The translations under genes and the position numbers were made by a program. DNA of 64,000 nucleotides from Xylaria sp. FL1777 (Eukaryota; Ascomycota; Sordariomycetes; Xylariales; Xylariaceae), in NCBI GenBank assembly GCA_022578965.1, contig MU400630.1, positions 57,663 through 121,662 of the forward strand, given 5' to 3'. Every line of letters begins with the position of its first letter. Within the stretch, counting starts at the first letter, position 1. This document shows, piece by piece, positions 37,801-51,388 of the stretch. The notes beneath the pieces are model-generated. The model worked only from the letters and a program-made list of their open reading frames with translations. It ran no database searches and was not told the DNA's origin.

Positions 37801-40022
37801 ATACGTATTAAATCTTTATTTTAAAATAATATAACAAAAGAAAAAAATAAAACTTTATATATTTTTTGCTTTTAGCTATTATTAATAACTGTTTATAATG
37901 CTTATAAAGTATAGCATTTTATATTTTAAACAGCTATATAAATATAGCTATAAATTAGCAAAAATTATAAAGAATTTAATATATATATTTGCTTTAAGAA
38001 CTGCTTTTAGTTGCTTTTATATATAATAAACAAGATTTTAAATGCTTTTGCTTTTTTATTTAATTAAAGCTAACTTAAATATATTAATTTATATAATATA
38101 TATAAAAAAAATTATAACTAACTTTTTATTAAATATATTTATTACTAATATTATTACTAAAAATTTTGATTTGCAAATAGCTTAATGCTTAATTATATAA
38201 AATAAAAAAAGTTAGCTAAATAAAAAAAACAAAATTTAAAAAAAAAAAAGCATATATATTTTGCTATTTATTAGTAAACTTAACTTTTTAAATATTATAA
38301 GTGCAACTATTTGTTAGTTAAGCAATATTAATTTTTTAAATATTAGTTAACTATTATAATGCTTTTTAATTGTTTAAAACTTTATTAATAACAAAAGAAT
38401 TATTTTTTAAATGCTTAGTTAAATAAGCATTAATTATGCTACTTAAAAACAAAGTCTTTATAATAAAAGCATAAACTAAGCAATTTAAAGACTTAAGCAC
38501 TAGAAAAAAAAATTGCAAAGAAAATTTAAGCTTTAAAACTACTTAAAAAAAACAGATTAAAAAAAAAAACAAGCTTTTTTTTTATATTTACTAAAGCTTA
38601 AGTTATTTACTTTGCTATTAGTAGCAATAAATATTTAAAAAAAGTAAATTATAAATATATTAAAAAAAAAGTTAAAAAGTAATTACTTAATTAACTAAAA
38701 CTACTTTATTTGCTTATTTTTTAATTAATATTAATATAAATATATAAAAAATAATTATTATAAAGACATTTAACAATTAATAATTTATTTTAGCAATAAA
38801 ATAATTAATTAATAAATTAAAAATAATATAGTAAGTTTATAAAAAAAAAATGCGCTAATTTAAAAATACATATTTTAGCTTTTTTTTTATTATATTTGCT
38901 TTATTAAACTTTTTATTTATATTTAACTTTGCTATTTTATTTATTTAATAAGTTTTAACTTTTTATATTTAATATAAATACTTTTAGCATTTATATTTAA
39001 AAAATTTTATAATTACTAAAAAATAATAATTTAAATTAAAAATTAAAAATATTAAACTATATATAGCAAGTAGTACTAATATTAATATTTATATTTTATA
39101 CTTTTTATATTATTTGTTTTTGTATTTTTAACTTATATTAAAATTTCTAACTTGCTTATACTTTTTACTTAATTATAAAACATAGCAAAAACATATATAC
39201 GTTTAAATATTATTAAGAATTGCTTTTATTATATATATATGCTTTTAATTATTATATTTTTTATTTTTAAAAAAGTTATTAGTATTGCAAATTAGCTAAA
39301 AATAAAGGCATTTCTTTTTAAAAGTTCTAAAAAGCTAATACTTAATACTAAAATATATAAGCAACTAGCATAAAAAATAGTAAACTTTAAAAAAAAAGCA
39401 AAAAGAAAAAAAAATAAACATATATATATAAACTTAACTACTAATTATAAAAAGCTTTTCTTTAAAAACTAAAGGCTTTTTAAGAATAGCTTTAAAAAAA
39501 AGCTAATAATTATTAAAAGTTTAAAGTATAAGAAATATTTAGCTTGCTAGCTTTTTTTATAAATTAAAAAACTAAATGCAAAGAATATTTAGCTAAAAAA
39601 CATACTGCTTTTTTTAGTTAATGTTTTTTTTAAAGTTCGTTTTAAAATCTTATTTTATATAAAAAGAAATAATTTTTATAAAAAGTTTATTTTTTAAAAA
39701 CCTAGAAAAAAGAAAAAAAGTAGTACTAAAAAAGCACTTTAATTATATGTTTTCTAAAAATAACAAAACTTGCTAAAACTTATTTTTAAACTTAGTTTAA
39801 CAAATATAAAAAAAAGTAATATACTTAATATATAAAAAGTATTGCAATAAAAAAGCATTAAAATATTAGTAGTTTATATTATATGTAATTTTAATAAAAG
39901 TTTTTTATATTTTTAACTTGTTGCTTAGTAAAAAAGCGCTTAATTTTTAAAAAAAAGCTTTTATAGCATATTTTGTTGCATAAAACTGCTTAATAAACGT
40001 AAATAAAACGCTACTTTATATA
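34877..40022 (-). repeat. Left arm of giant inverted repeat, part 2 (unit X, reverse)
   Basis: Continuation of the left arm beyond element I, 5.15 kb. It is the reverse complement of 44118-54780 once SINE-A, M, and D with its nested B are removed from that arm (about 5.1 kb left). I checked it at 34900-35080, 35330-35400, 36000-36300, 36480-36660, 36900-37080, 37400-37560, 38280-39060, 39180-39750 and 39860-40015. This copy is uninterrupted and supplies the empty sites for the insertions in the right arm. The strand is A-rich. No open frame survives and the original function of X is not recognised. Confidence 0.83.
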
Positions 40023-41880
40023 CTTAAACTAAAAACTAAATATTTAAAAGCATTTTTATAAGCTGCAAACTAAATGTTAAAATTTATAGCTATAAAAAGT
40101 TTTATAATATTAATATAGTACTTATTTAAAATTAAAGAATACTGCAAAAATAACGATTTTTGCTTTAATAAGTTTAACGTTACGTTTATAAAAAATCTAA
40201 TAGTTTTAGTAATAAAGCTAAAACTACATAAAGAATAAAAACCTGCAGTATAAAAACTAAATATTTAACAATTATTATTTATAAAATCTTTAAAAAAACT
40301 GCTATTAAAAAAAGCTTTAAATAATTATTAAAAAAATAATAATATAAAACATTTTAATAAACTAAAGCTTTATAATAAATAAAAGCTAGCTTATTGTTTT
40401 TTGCTAAGTAAAGTTTTAAAAATAATATATAAAAATAATAAAAAGCAGTAATTAAAAACTTTTCTTTTAAAACAACAAACAGCTATTAAAAAAACTTATT
40501 AATATAAACAAAGATATTTAAATTACTAAAGAAAGCTTACTATTTATAGCTGCTATAAAGATTTTTATAAAATAAATACTACAAAATAAAGAATTAAAGC
40601 TATTTATATTATAAATATCCTTATAAAGCTAAACGCTAAAAAATAGCTAAATAAGCGCAAAATAAAAGCTTTGCTAAACGTATTGCTTTAGTTATATATA
40701 AATAAAAAAGCTAAAGCTTTAAAAATAAATATTAAACTTAAATATAACTAGTTTATAAAAGATCTTTTTATAAACTAGCAAAACGCAAAATAAGCTATAA
40801 TAATTGCTATAATTCTTTAAATAAAATATTTTATAATAAAATATTGCTTAAATAATTACTAAATTACTATTTTTATTAATATTGTTTTAAAAGTAGTATA
40901 TATTTTAAACTTTAAGCATACTATTAATAAAAATAACAAATAAGTTTTCTAAAGATTATAAAAGTATTAAATAATAAAACACTTTAATATAAAGGTTATA
41001 TTAAGTTATTTTATACTTTTTTGCTTTTATTAGTATAATAATTATATATATAAGTTTATTAAAGCTTTATATTTATATTACGTGTTTTATAACTTAATAA
41101 GCTAGTATTTAAAAAAAGGTGTTAATAATTAAAAAAGTTATAAATAGTTTATTTAATTTTTAAAAGCGAACTTTAAAAAGCATTTTAGCTTTAAATTACA
41201 AAAAGATTTACGTTTATTGCTTTTAATAAGCACTAAACTTTATTAACGTCTAAAAAAACTAAAAGTAACTTTTTTTAGATTTAATAAGTTAGCTTTTTTA
41301 TTATTAAGCGCTAAAAATACATAAAGTAAAAAAAAAACGCTAAAAAAAACTAAAAATTAATTGTTTTGCTTTTTTAGTGCTTTTTACTTTAAAGCGCAAA
41401 AAAGGTTCCTAGCAAAAAAAACTAACAATTATATTAAAGAAGTCCTATTATAAGCAATATAAAAACGTTTTAATAGTGCAAAATTATTTTGCTACAAATA
41501 CTTTTATAAATATTTTTCTTTTTAAGTATAGTAAGCTAAGTATAAAACTTAGCTAAGCTTAATAGTTCAAAAAAAAAAAAGTATAAACTTTTTATAAGCA
41601 CTTTTACAAAAAAAACATTAAGCATTTTTAAAAGCTTTTGCTTATATATTTAAATATATAAAGAAGCTAAAACTAGTTTTAACGAAGTTATAATGCTTTT
41701 ATAAGCGCTAAAGCTTAAACTACTTTTAAACGTAGCAAAAGGAATAAAAAAGAACTTATAAAACTAAATAAGCAAAAAAAATAATATTAACCTTATTTAA
41801 AAAACGCTAATAAAAATAAAGAACTTTATAATTATAAGTATTAAAATAAACTAAAAGCAGCTATATTTTAATAAAAGAAA
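40023..41880 (+). repeat. Internal region of element F, second copy, at the centre of the inverted repeat
   Basis: The reverse complement of 13821-15677, with the same 1.86 kb length. On the right it is followed by repeat C as in the other copy. On the left it directly meets unit X, and the expected C repeat is missing. It is rather less eroded than the 13.8 kb copy (for example GGTTCCTAGC near 41400). No coding frame is recognisable. Confidence 0.75.
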
Positions 41881-44117
41881 ATTAAAATAAAGTAAAATAA
41901 CTAAATAAGCTAACTAGCTAGTTAAAATAAGTTTAAGCTAAATTATATAATAAAAATAAAAGTATAAGTATTACGCTAGATTTTAAAATATAGATTTAAT
42001 TATTATGCTTAATATACGAGCTTTTTTTGCTTTTTTTTGCAACTAGCTAAATTTACAAAAACACCTGCGTAGCTTTAAAAACTAGACTTACGAAAACCTA
42101 CTATAAACAAAACGAGCCCATACAAGTAACAGCTTAAAAAAAAATAAAAGTAAAAATAAAAAAAGCAAAAAACTATAATGCAACTTTTTTAACGCAGAAC
42201 TAGCTATAACTAGCTAACAATGCAAACTTAAATTAGCAATAGCTAGTAATAAGCTTAACGTTAAACTTGTAATACTACGCGAATAAGCTAAATAAAGCAA
42301 TAATAAACGCTAAAATCTTTCTTAAAAAAAACCTAAATAAGCAAACTATTTATAACGCTTGTTAAATCGTTAAAAAGCTATTAAAAGCATACTATTTTTA
42401 ACAAATAAGCAAGCAGTTATAAGCAAACAGTAATAATAAAAATAGCAAACATACTAACTAAAACTTATTATAAGCATTATTAATAAAGCAAAAAAAGCTT
42501 GCTATAAAAGTTAAATTGCTATACGCGTAAATTTAACGATTTAAAGATTGTATAAGTAAGCAAGCTAAAGTTACTAACTTTTTTTATTAATAGCTTATAT
42601 TTTACGTAAACGCGCTACAAATAAACAGCAATAAAAATTTTTTACGCGTTATTTTATTAATTTACTTTAAAGCTATTATAGCAATGCATTTTAATTAAGC
42701 TGTTATTATAACTTTTATTAGCTATAAAGCTAAAATAAAAACAAAATTAATTATAGTATAAAAGCTAAACTAAGCAATAAAAACAAACGTAGTTTAAGCA
42801 ATATATAAACTACTAAACAATAATTAAAAAATTATTTTTAACAAGCAAAAAATTTAAACCTAAATGCTAGCAAATATATTATAAACTTATTAAGCGTTTA
42901 GCAAAAAATCAAAAGTATACTTTTAACTATATTAGCTAATAGTTTTTAGCTTGCTAACTAAGCAAATATTAAAAATAAAAAATAAAAAAATGCTAGCTTA
43001 ACTTAAGTTAGCTAATTAAAAGCTAAAAATCAAAAAGCTGTTTTTTTTATTTTGCTTGCTATAGTATAAGCAAAAAACATGCTTAGTATATATTAAAGTT
43101 ATAACTATAAAAAATATAAATATAATATATATTAATAGATTTTTTTAGAACTACTGCTATTTTTAAGTAGCTTTTTACTTTATAAATGTAATAATAACTT
43201 AATGCTATAACTACTAAAAATAAAGCTACTAAGCTAACATATGTAAAAACAAGCAAAAATGCAGCTAATATAAATCTTTAAAACATACTAAAAATAAAGC
43301 AAACCTATACTTAATATAAACCGAAAAAAAAGCAGCTATATGCCTTTTTTGCTAAAGTAACTATTTAGCTTAAATAGCAAAATGCTTAAAAGCTATTTAA
43401 GCGCATAAGCTAGCAAAAAACGCTTTTATTTACTGCTTTATGTAGTTTGTAATAAAGCTAGCCTAAAACTAACTATGTATTATTATTACTACAAAAATGT
43501 TGCATAAACAAAAAGCTAACAATTTAGCAAGCAAAAATACTATTTACTTAAAGGGTTGCTTACTAAAAAAAACTATGTTAGCAATTATACAAAAAACAAA
43601 ATTGCAAACTATTATTAATATGCTAAAGCTTTAAGACTAGCTTAAAAAAAACCTATTTAAAAACTGTTAGTAAGCAGTTTAAATAACAAAAAGCTATACT
43701 TGCGCAGCAAGCAAAAACATAAGCAGCAAAAATAACAGTATTAAATAAAAATCAAGCAATGCAGCTTTAAATAATAGCGCTTATACAATTAGCTATAAAA
43801 AAAGTATAAGTTGTAATAGCAAGCAATTAGCAGAAATATTTTTATTTAGCTTTAGTACAGTTTTTACCTATATGTAAAATTAAGTAGCTTTTAGCATAGC
43901 TTTTTAAAGCCATTAGTTCTAAGTAATACAATATATTATGCTTAATATTATAAAAATTAGCTATAGTTGCTTTATTTATATTATTAAATAACTTTTTAAT
44001 TAATCGTTTAATTTCTTAATTTATATATAGCTTAATTGCTTAAATGCATAAATTATAACTTATTTTTTTGCAATTAAAGTATTATAGTAAATCTTGCATA
44101 ATTACACTGCTTTATTT
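41881..44117 (+). repeat. Repeat C of the central F copy, split by B
   Basis: It runs 41881-42015 and resumes at 43949; together it is about 304 bp. It matches the C copies at 13516 and 15678. Its outer end (CTGCTTTATTT at about 44107-44117) abuts the start of the right X arm. Confidence 0.75.
42016..43934 (+). mobile_element. Retroposon family B copy 3 (1919 bp)
   Basis: The only full B on the plus strand. It has an exact 14 bp TSD, ATTATGCTTAATAT, at 42002-42015 and 43935-43948. The C copy near 15800 shows the site once (ATTATGCTTAAGAT). The 5' end reads ACGAGCTTTTTTTGC and the 3' end TTAGTTCTAAGTAATACAAT. It is moderately preserved; segments such as GCGTAGC and GAGCCCATACAAG near 42060-42125 keep more C and G. 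No open frame. Confidence 0.88.
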
Positions 44118-44265
44118 CAATATATAAAATACTATTTTATTTATGTTTATTAAACAGTTTTATATAATAAAATATATTATAAAAGCTTTTTTTTAAAAAT
44201 TAAGCGCTTTTTTATTAAGTAATAAGTTAAAAATATAAAAAACTTTTATTAAAATTATATATAAT

Positions 44266-45003
44266 AATAATAATTTGTATTACTTGAACAAACGGCCTGT
44301 TAGCTATGCTGGTAGCTATCTAGTAAAACTTTATACAAGTAAAAACCTTTTTCGGGGCAAAAACTACCTGTATATGCAAAGTATGCAACGGTTTTGCTAT
44401 AGATCTTATTAATTTGCTGCTTTTTTTACATAATACTTTGCTTTTAAATCTCGTATGCTAAGTTAATAGCACTTCTGCTTTATAATGCAAAGGTATAAAA
44501 ATTAGCGCGCTAATAAAAAGGTTTTTTGTTAATTAGTAATAAAGGCGCTCTTTTGCTAGCCTTAAGTTTTGCAAGCTATAAATAATACAGTATTAAGTAG
44601 ATTTTAAGCATTATATAATGCTATATTTTTTATAAATTGCCTAGCGCTAAGCAGTAAGCTTTAAGTTTTAATTACGCTAAAAATACGAGCTGTTTGCTAC
44701 ATAAAAAAACTAATACTTATGTAGCATTAGCAGCAAAAGCTAAAGCTGCCCGTTTTTATAGTAGCTAATATACTAAGTTAGTTACTTATGTTGCTATACT
44801 AGCAAAAAAGCAAAGTCTTTGGACTTTTAGCTTAGCTATTTAACTTTTAATTTTTATGCCTTTAATGCAGTAAGCATACAGTTTAAACCGAGCTAAAAGC
44901 AAACTAACTTTTGCTTTAAAGCAAAGCAACTATAAACCGGGCAAAACTTAAACCTACAACTTTAAAAGAAATAGCCAAGCGTATACCACTACGCTACTAA
45001 GCC
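44266..45003 (-). mobile_element. SINE-A copy 4 (738 bp), best preserved tRNA head
   Basis: A SINE-A with an exact 13 bp TSD, AATTATATATAAT, at 44253-44265 and 45004-45016. The left arm near 39865 shows the site once (AATTACATATAATATAAAC). The minus-strand head starts GGCTTAGTAGCGTAGTGG and contains an A-box and a B-box. The tail ends in a TAA repeat (ATAATAATAATTTG at the left). The body keeps GC-rich words such as TTCGGGGC near 44352. Non-coding. Confidence 0.9.
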
Positions 45004-45828
45004 AATTATATATAATATAAACTATTAATATTTTAATGCTTTTTTATTATAATACTTTTTATATATTAAATATATTGCTTTTTTTTATATTTATTAAATT
45101 AAATTTAAAAATAAGTTTTAATAAGTTTTATTATTTTTAAAAAATATATAACTAAAATGTTTTTTTAGTACTACTTTTTTTTTTTTTTAGATTTTTAAAA
45201 AATAAACTTTTTATAAAGGTTATTTTTTTTTATATAAAATAAAACCTTAAAACAAACTTTAAAAAACATTAACTAAAAAAAGCAGTATATTTTTTAGCTA
45301 AATATTCTTTATATTTAGTTTTTTAATTTATAAAAAAAGCTAGCAAGCTAAATATTTTTTATATTTTAAACTTTTAATAATTATTAGCTTTTTTTTAAAG
45401 CTATTTTTAAAAAGCTTTTAGTTTTTAAAAAAAAGCTTTTTATAATTAATAGTTAAGTTTATATATATATGCTTATTTTTTTTTCTTTTTGTTTTTATTT
45501 TAAAATTTGCTATTTTTTATATTAATTATTTATATGCGTTAATATTAAGTATTAGCTTTTTAAAACTTTTAAAAAGAAATGCTTTTATTTTTAGCTAATT
45601 TATAATATTAATAACTTTTTTAAAAATAAAAAATATAATAATTAAAAGCATATATATATAATAAAAATAATTCTTAATAATATTTAAGCATATATATACT
45701 TTTGCTATATTTTATAATTAAATAAAAACTATAAACAAGTTAAAAATTTTAATATAAATTAAAAGTATAAAAGCAAATAATATAAAAAGTATAAAATATA
45801 AATATTAATATTAATATTATTTACTATA

Positions 45829-47692
45829 ACGTGGTTTATAAACAAATGAACTATTTAAGCAAATAAACTACTTTTTATTAGTTTGTTATATTTAATTATT
45901 AATAATATTATAACTAAAGCAGTTATTATTAAAAATTAATCGGATTTTAATTTATTACTTATTTTTATATCTTTATTATAAGTTTTTGCATTATAGCTAG
46001 TTTTGTTGCACTGTTTATATTATTGCTAGCATAGCACACTTAGCTTATTATTACTACAACTTTTTAACGTTTATAACTGTACTAAGTTTTGCGTATTTTT
46101 TTAAGTAATTAAATCTATTGTATTTTTTATTATAAAACTTTCTTTATTTTGTAAGCGCTTTTTTTTACTTTTTTAACGCTTGCTAAATGCTTTATTTGCT
46201 TTTTAAAGCTTTTAGATTTTATTTCTTATAAAAGTAACTTAATATGCTAATATTTGATTTAATTTCGCAAGCTAATTAATAGCTTTTAAAATTAGCCCTA
46301 AGGAGCTTTTTTAATAATTAAAAATTTAGCTTTTAATAAAAGTTAACTGCATGTTTGCTTTTTTAGCAGTTTTTAGCGTTTAAAAAACTTAAAGTTTAAA
46401 TAAGTTAATAGTATTAAAAATTAGCGTTAGTAACTATAACTGCATATTTAGCTTTAAAATTACGGCTTATAAATTATAAAGTATTAAACTTAACTTTTAA
46501 AAACCTTTTTAAATATTAAATTTTAAAAAAGTAGCAAAAAAGGCCTTTTTAAACATAATAAAAAACTTAGGCTTAATAATATAATTAATATATAACTTAA
46601 CAAATTTATTAATTTAATAATTATACGCTTGCTTTAAAACGTTATAAAGCTTAACGTTAAATAGTTAAGTTAAATATAACAAGTAAAAAAGCAAAGCAAT
46701 AGTTATAATATATTGTTTTTTGTAATACTTTTTAAACTTAGCTAATATATAACTTTTATGCTAATTTAGCACTAATAATTAATATTTGCTTATTTAAAAC
46801 AGCTAAATATATTTTTTAAAGTATTTTGTTTATTTTAATTTTATATTATTGTTTGTTTATTTATTTAAACTAATATTAAGTACTTAATTAGTTAAAAGGT
46901 TAATGTTTTAATACTAATGCTTAAAATAGGAAACCTTTTAAAACACAATATAAAGCAAAATAAATAAACTACATAAATTAATTAAATAAATTGCTATTAA
47001 TTATTCTTTATTATTAAGCTATACTGCTTTATGCTTTTTATATTAATTAGCACGTATAATAACTATATATAAGCAAATCTAGCTTATTATAAACTTAGTT
47101 TTATTAAAGTTTTAAACATTGTTATTATAAATGCTATATTGCGTTTTTATACGCATATAACGCTTAAACTACGCGCTAATAATCTTTAGATCTTTATATA
47201 ATGCCTTTTAATAATTGTAAGCACGCATAAATTACGATTTAAGCTTTTTATAGTAATTAACGAAGTTATAAGCCTAATGCTTGCTAATAGGCAGTTTATT
47301 TTGCAAGTTGCACAAAAAATTAGCTATATTTTTTATAAAAGCATAAGCAAAGAAATATTTTTGCTTATTTAAATCGAAAATATATTTAAAAAAAAATATT
47401 TTTTTTAATTAAATTAAGTTTATACATATTAACGCAGGTTTTATTTTAAGCAATATAATTGTTTATTTTATTATATAATATAATGCAAGAAATATTATAA
47501 ATTTTATAAACGCGTTAAACACTAAGTTTTTAAGATAACTAAATAGCTTAAAAAGCTAATTATAATTTAGCTTTAATTAAATTATTTAACATTTTATTAT
47601 TGATAAATTATTACATAATAAAGAAAAAATATATGCATTAAAGTAAAAAGTGGTTTATTTGCTTAAATAGTTCACTTGTTTATAAACTATGT
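45829..47692. mobile_element. Element M, Tc1/mariner (Fot1/pogo)-like, 1864 bp
   Basis: It has terminal inverted repeats of about 49 bp: ACGTGGTTTATAAACAAATG at the left and, in reverse, ACATAGTTTATAAACAAGTG at the right, both continuing into AACTATTTAAGCAAATAAAC. TA duplications lie at 45827-45828 and 47693-47694. The left arm near 39064 (ACTATATATAGC) is the empty site. A TA target and a length of 1.9 kb fit Fot1/pogo-type fungal transposons. The transposase frame is destroyed by transitions, so the DDE residues cannot be checked. The MITE at 12868 shares its ends. Confidence 0.82.
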
Positions 47693-50600
47693 TATATAGT
47701 TTAATATTTTTAATTATTAATTTAAGTTATTATTTTTTAATAATTATAAGATTTTTTAAATATAAATGCTAAAAATATTTATATTAAATATAAAAAGTTA
47801 AAGTTTATTAAGTAAATAAAATAGCAAAATTAAATATAAATAAAAAGTTTAATAAAATAAATATAATAAAAAAAAAGCTAAAATATATATTTTTAAACTA
47901 ATATATTTTTTTTTTATAAACTTATTATATTATTTTTAATTTATTAATTAATTATTTTAGTATTAAAATAAATTATTAATTGCTAAATGCTTTTATAATA
48001 ATTATTTTTTATATATTTATATTAGTATTAATTAAAAAATAAATAAATAAAGTAGTTTTAATTAATTAAGTAGTTATTTTTTTAGCTTTTTTTTAATTAT
48101 TTATTGCTATTAATAATAAAATAAATAACTTAAGCTTTAGTAAATATAAAAAAAAAGCTTGTTTTTTTTTTAATTTGTTTTTTTTTAAGTAGTTTTAAAG
48201 CTTAGATTTTTTTTGCAATCTTTTTTTTTAATGCTTAAATTTCTAAATTACTTAGTTTATGCTTTTATTATAAAATCTTTATTTTTAAATAGCATAATTA
48301 ATACTTGCTTAATTAAGCACTTAAAAAATAATTTTTATATTATTAATAAAGTTTTAAATAATTAAAAAGCATTATAATAGTTAATTAATATTTAAAAAAT
48401 TAATATTGCTTAGCTAATAAATAGTTATATTTATAATATTTAAAAAATTAAATTTACTAATAAATAGCAAAAGATATATGCTTTTTTTTTTATTAAATCT
48501 TGTTTTTTTTATTTAGCTAACTTTTTTTATTTTATATAATTAAGCATTAAACTATTTAAAAATTAAAATTTTTAATAATAATATTAGTAATAAATATATT
48601 TAATAAAAAGTTAATTATAATTTTTTTAGTATATATTATATAAATTAATATATTTAAGTTAGCTTTAATTAAATAAAAAAGCAAAAATATTTAAATTTTT
48701 GTTTATTATATATAAAAACAACTAAAAATAGTTTTTAAAGCAAATATATATATTAAATCTTTTATAACTTTTGTTAATTTATAGCTATATTTATATAGCT
48801 ATTTAAAATATAAAATGTTATATTTTATAAATATTATAAATAATTATTAATAATAATTAAAAGCAAAAAGTATATAAAGCTTTATTTTTTTTTTATTTAT
48901 ATTATTTTAAAATAAAAGTTTAATATATATACTAATTATATATTTATTATTTACTTATAAAACTGTTTATTTTATAAGTTTAAAAATAATATAGCTAAAT
49001 ATTTTAAAGCTAATATAATAACTATAGTAGTTAAAAAAGATTTTATGCTTAAAAACTTAAAAAAATAAATAGTTTTAACTAAAAATACTTTTATTTGCTT
49101 AATTAAAAAAAAAACTAAGTTAAAACATAAATTAAAGCCTTTTTTTTAAGCTAATTTTATTGCTTAGCTTATTAAATATAATATTAATAAGCAATAATTT
49201 AATATTGCTTAAAAAATTAATATAATGCTTAAATATTTAAAAAAATAATTAAAAAAATAAATTAAATAAGTTATATAAAATAAAATAAAATAAAAAAATT
49301 AAATAATTTGCTTATATAATAATGCTTTTTTTAATATAATTTATAATTATTTTTTTTTATTATATATTTTATAAATTTCTTTTTAAGCATAATAAATTAA
49401 AAAAAAATAATTATTATATAAAAAATTAAGTTATAATATTTATAAAAGCAAATATATAAAACTTTTATAATAAAAAAATTAAAAATATATAAAATAAGAA
49501 TTATTAATATTAAATTATTAAATTTTTTTTTTTTTTTTTTTAGTTTTTATTTTTTTTGCTTTATATAATTAAATAATTTTGTTTAATTTTTTATAGTAAA
49601 ATTTTGTTTTTATTAAGCTTGCTTTAAACTTTGCTTAAATATTTATTGTTTTATTAAATATTTATTATTATTTAATAATAGCTTTAAATTATTATTAATA
49701 GTTTAAATATATAAAATATAAACTAGTAATTTTTTAAAATATAATAATAATGTTTTTTGCTTTTTAGCAGTTTTAAAGTTTTTATTAAATATTAAATAGT
49801 TTAAACTAAAAGCAAAAAAAGCTATTTAGTTTTAAATAAAAATAATAAAATAATTAAAAGTAAAAAAATTTATATATAAACATTAATATAATAAAATAAA
49901 CTTAAATAATTAAAATTAATAAGCAGTTTTTACTTTTGTTTTTTTTGTTTTTATATATTTTTAAAAAAAAGTAATAATAATTTATATTAAAATTAAGCTA
50001 TTTAGCTATTTAAAAAACATTAAAATAAAATAAAAACTTATATTTTTAGCGTAATAATAAAAAAAATACTAGTAAATTAACTATTATAAAACTAATAAAT
50101 ATAAAATTAATAAAAAAAAAGCTATAAAAAATATATTTAGTTTTAAGCAAAAAAAAATAGTTTTATATATTATAACTTAATTATATAAACTTATATAATT
50201 AGTAAAAATAAAAAATAAAACAATTAATAAAAAAACAAAAAATAAAAAAAAAAAAAAATTTATTGCTTTAGCTTTTATTAATTATTACTTTTTAAAGCGC
50301 TTTATAATATAATAATTAAAAAAATAAAATAAATTGTTATATTTTTTAATACTTAAAATATTTAAAGCATTAAAAATTATATTATAATTTTTATAAATTT
50401 AAAAAAATTTTATAACTTATTATATTTTTTTTGTTTTTTATAGCTTAATTATTATAGTTTTAATTATTAAAAGCTTTATTAATTTAATTTAATTTTTAAT
50501 AAATAGTTATAATATTAGTAGTTTATATATTAAAGTTAAGATTTTTAAATGTTTAATACTTTTAGTTATTTTATATAAATTGCTTTAATTTTTTAAAAAA

Positions 50601-51388
50601 AAACAACTTTTTTAATTTTTTGCTAGTTAGTTTTACTAATTAGTATTACTTATAATTAATATTTTTTTTAACTTTATAAAAACTAATTTATTTATATAAT
50701 AGCTTTTTATTATTAAACTTATTTATTAAAAGTATAATATTATTAAAAAAAATAAAAAAGCTTTTTTAAAATAATTGTTTAATTTTATAAGCATTTTTTT
50801 AAAATTTAGCTTTTATAGCTAATTTTTTTTTTTAGTTATAATTACTTTAACTTTTATAATATTTTAGTTATAATATTTTAGCTGTTTAACTTTAGCTTTA
50901 ATAAAATCTTTATAAAAAATAATATTTTATTATTTAATTATTTTTTATATTAATATTATATTTTTTATTAGCAAAATTAATATTTTTTTATATATTAGCT
51001 TATATAAGCTATAGCTATAATAGCATATAAAAATATAATTTATTTATATTATTAAGTTTAAATATTTTAGCTAATTTTTTCTAGTTTTATTTATTATTTA
51101 TATAAAGCGTTTTTTTATTAATTTATAGCTTTTTTTAATAAAGCTTTACGCTTAAAAATAGTAAGCTAAACTATAGGTTATTTTATAGCTTAAAATATTT
51201 ATTATGTTTTTTATTTCTTTTTTAAATTTAAAGTTATTATTATATTTAATTTTTATAAAAATTTTATATTAAAATATGATTTCTTTTTTTAATAAATTTA
51301 AATATTTTTAAAGAATTTATATGTTTTAAACATTTAGCTTTTAAATAAATTATTATTTTGCATTTTGCTTTTATAATAGCTTTAAATT

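Noticed and set aside
18486..40022. X as an LTR retrotransposon
   Set aside because: No direct terminal repeat was found at the X ends, and repeat C occurs in inverted, not direct, orientation around the F interior.
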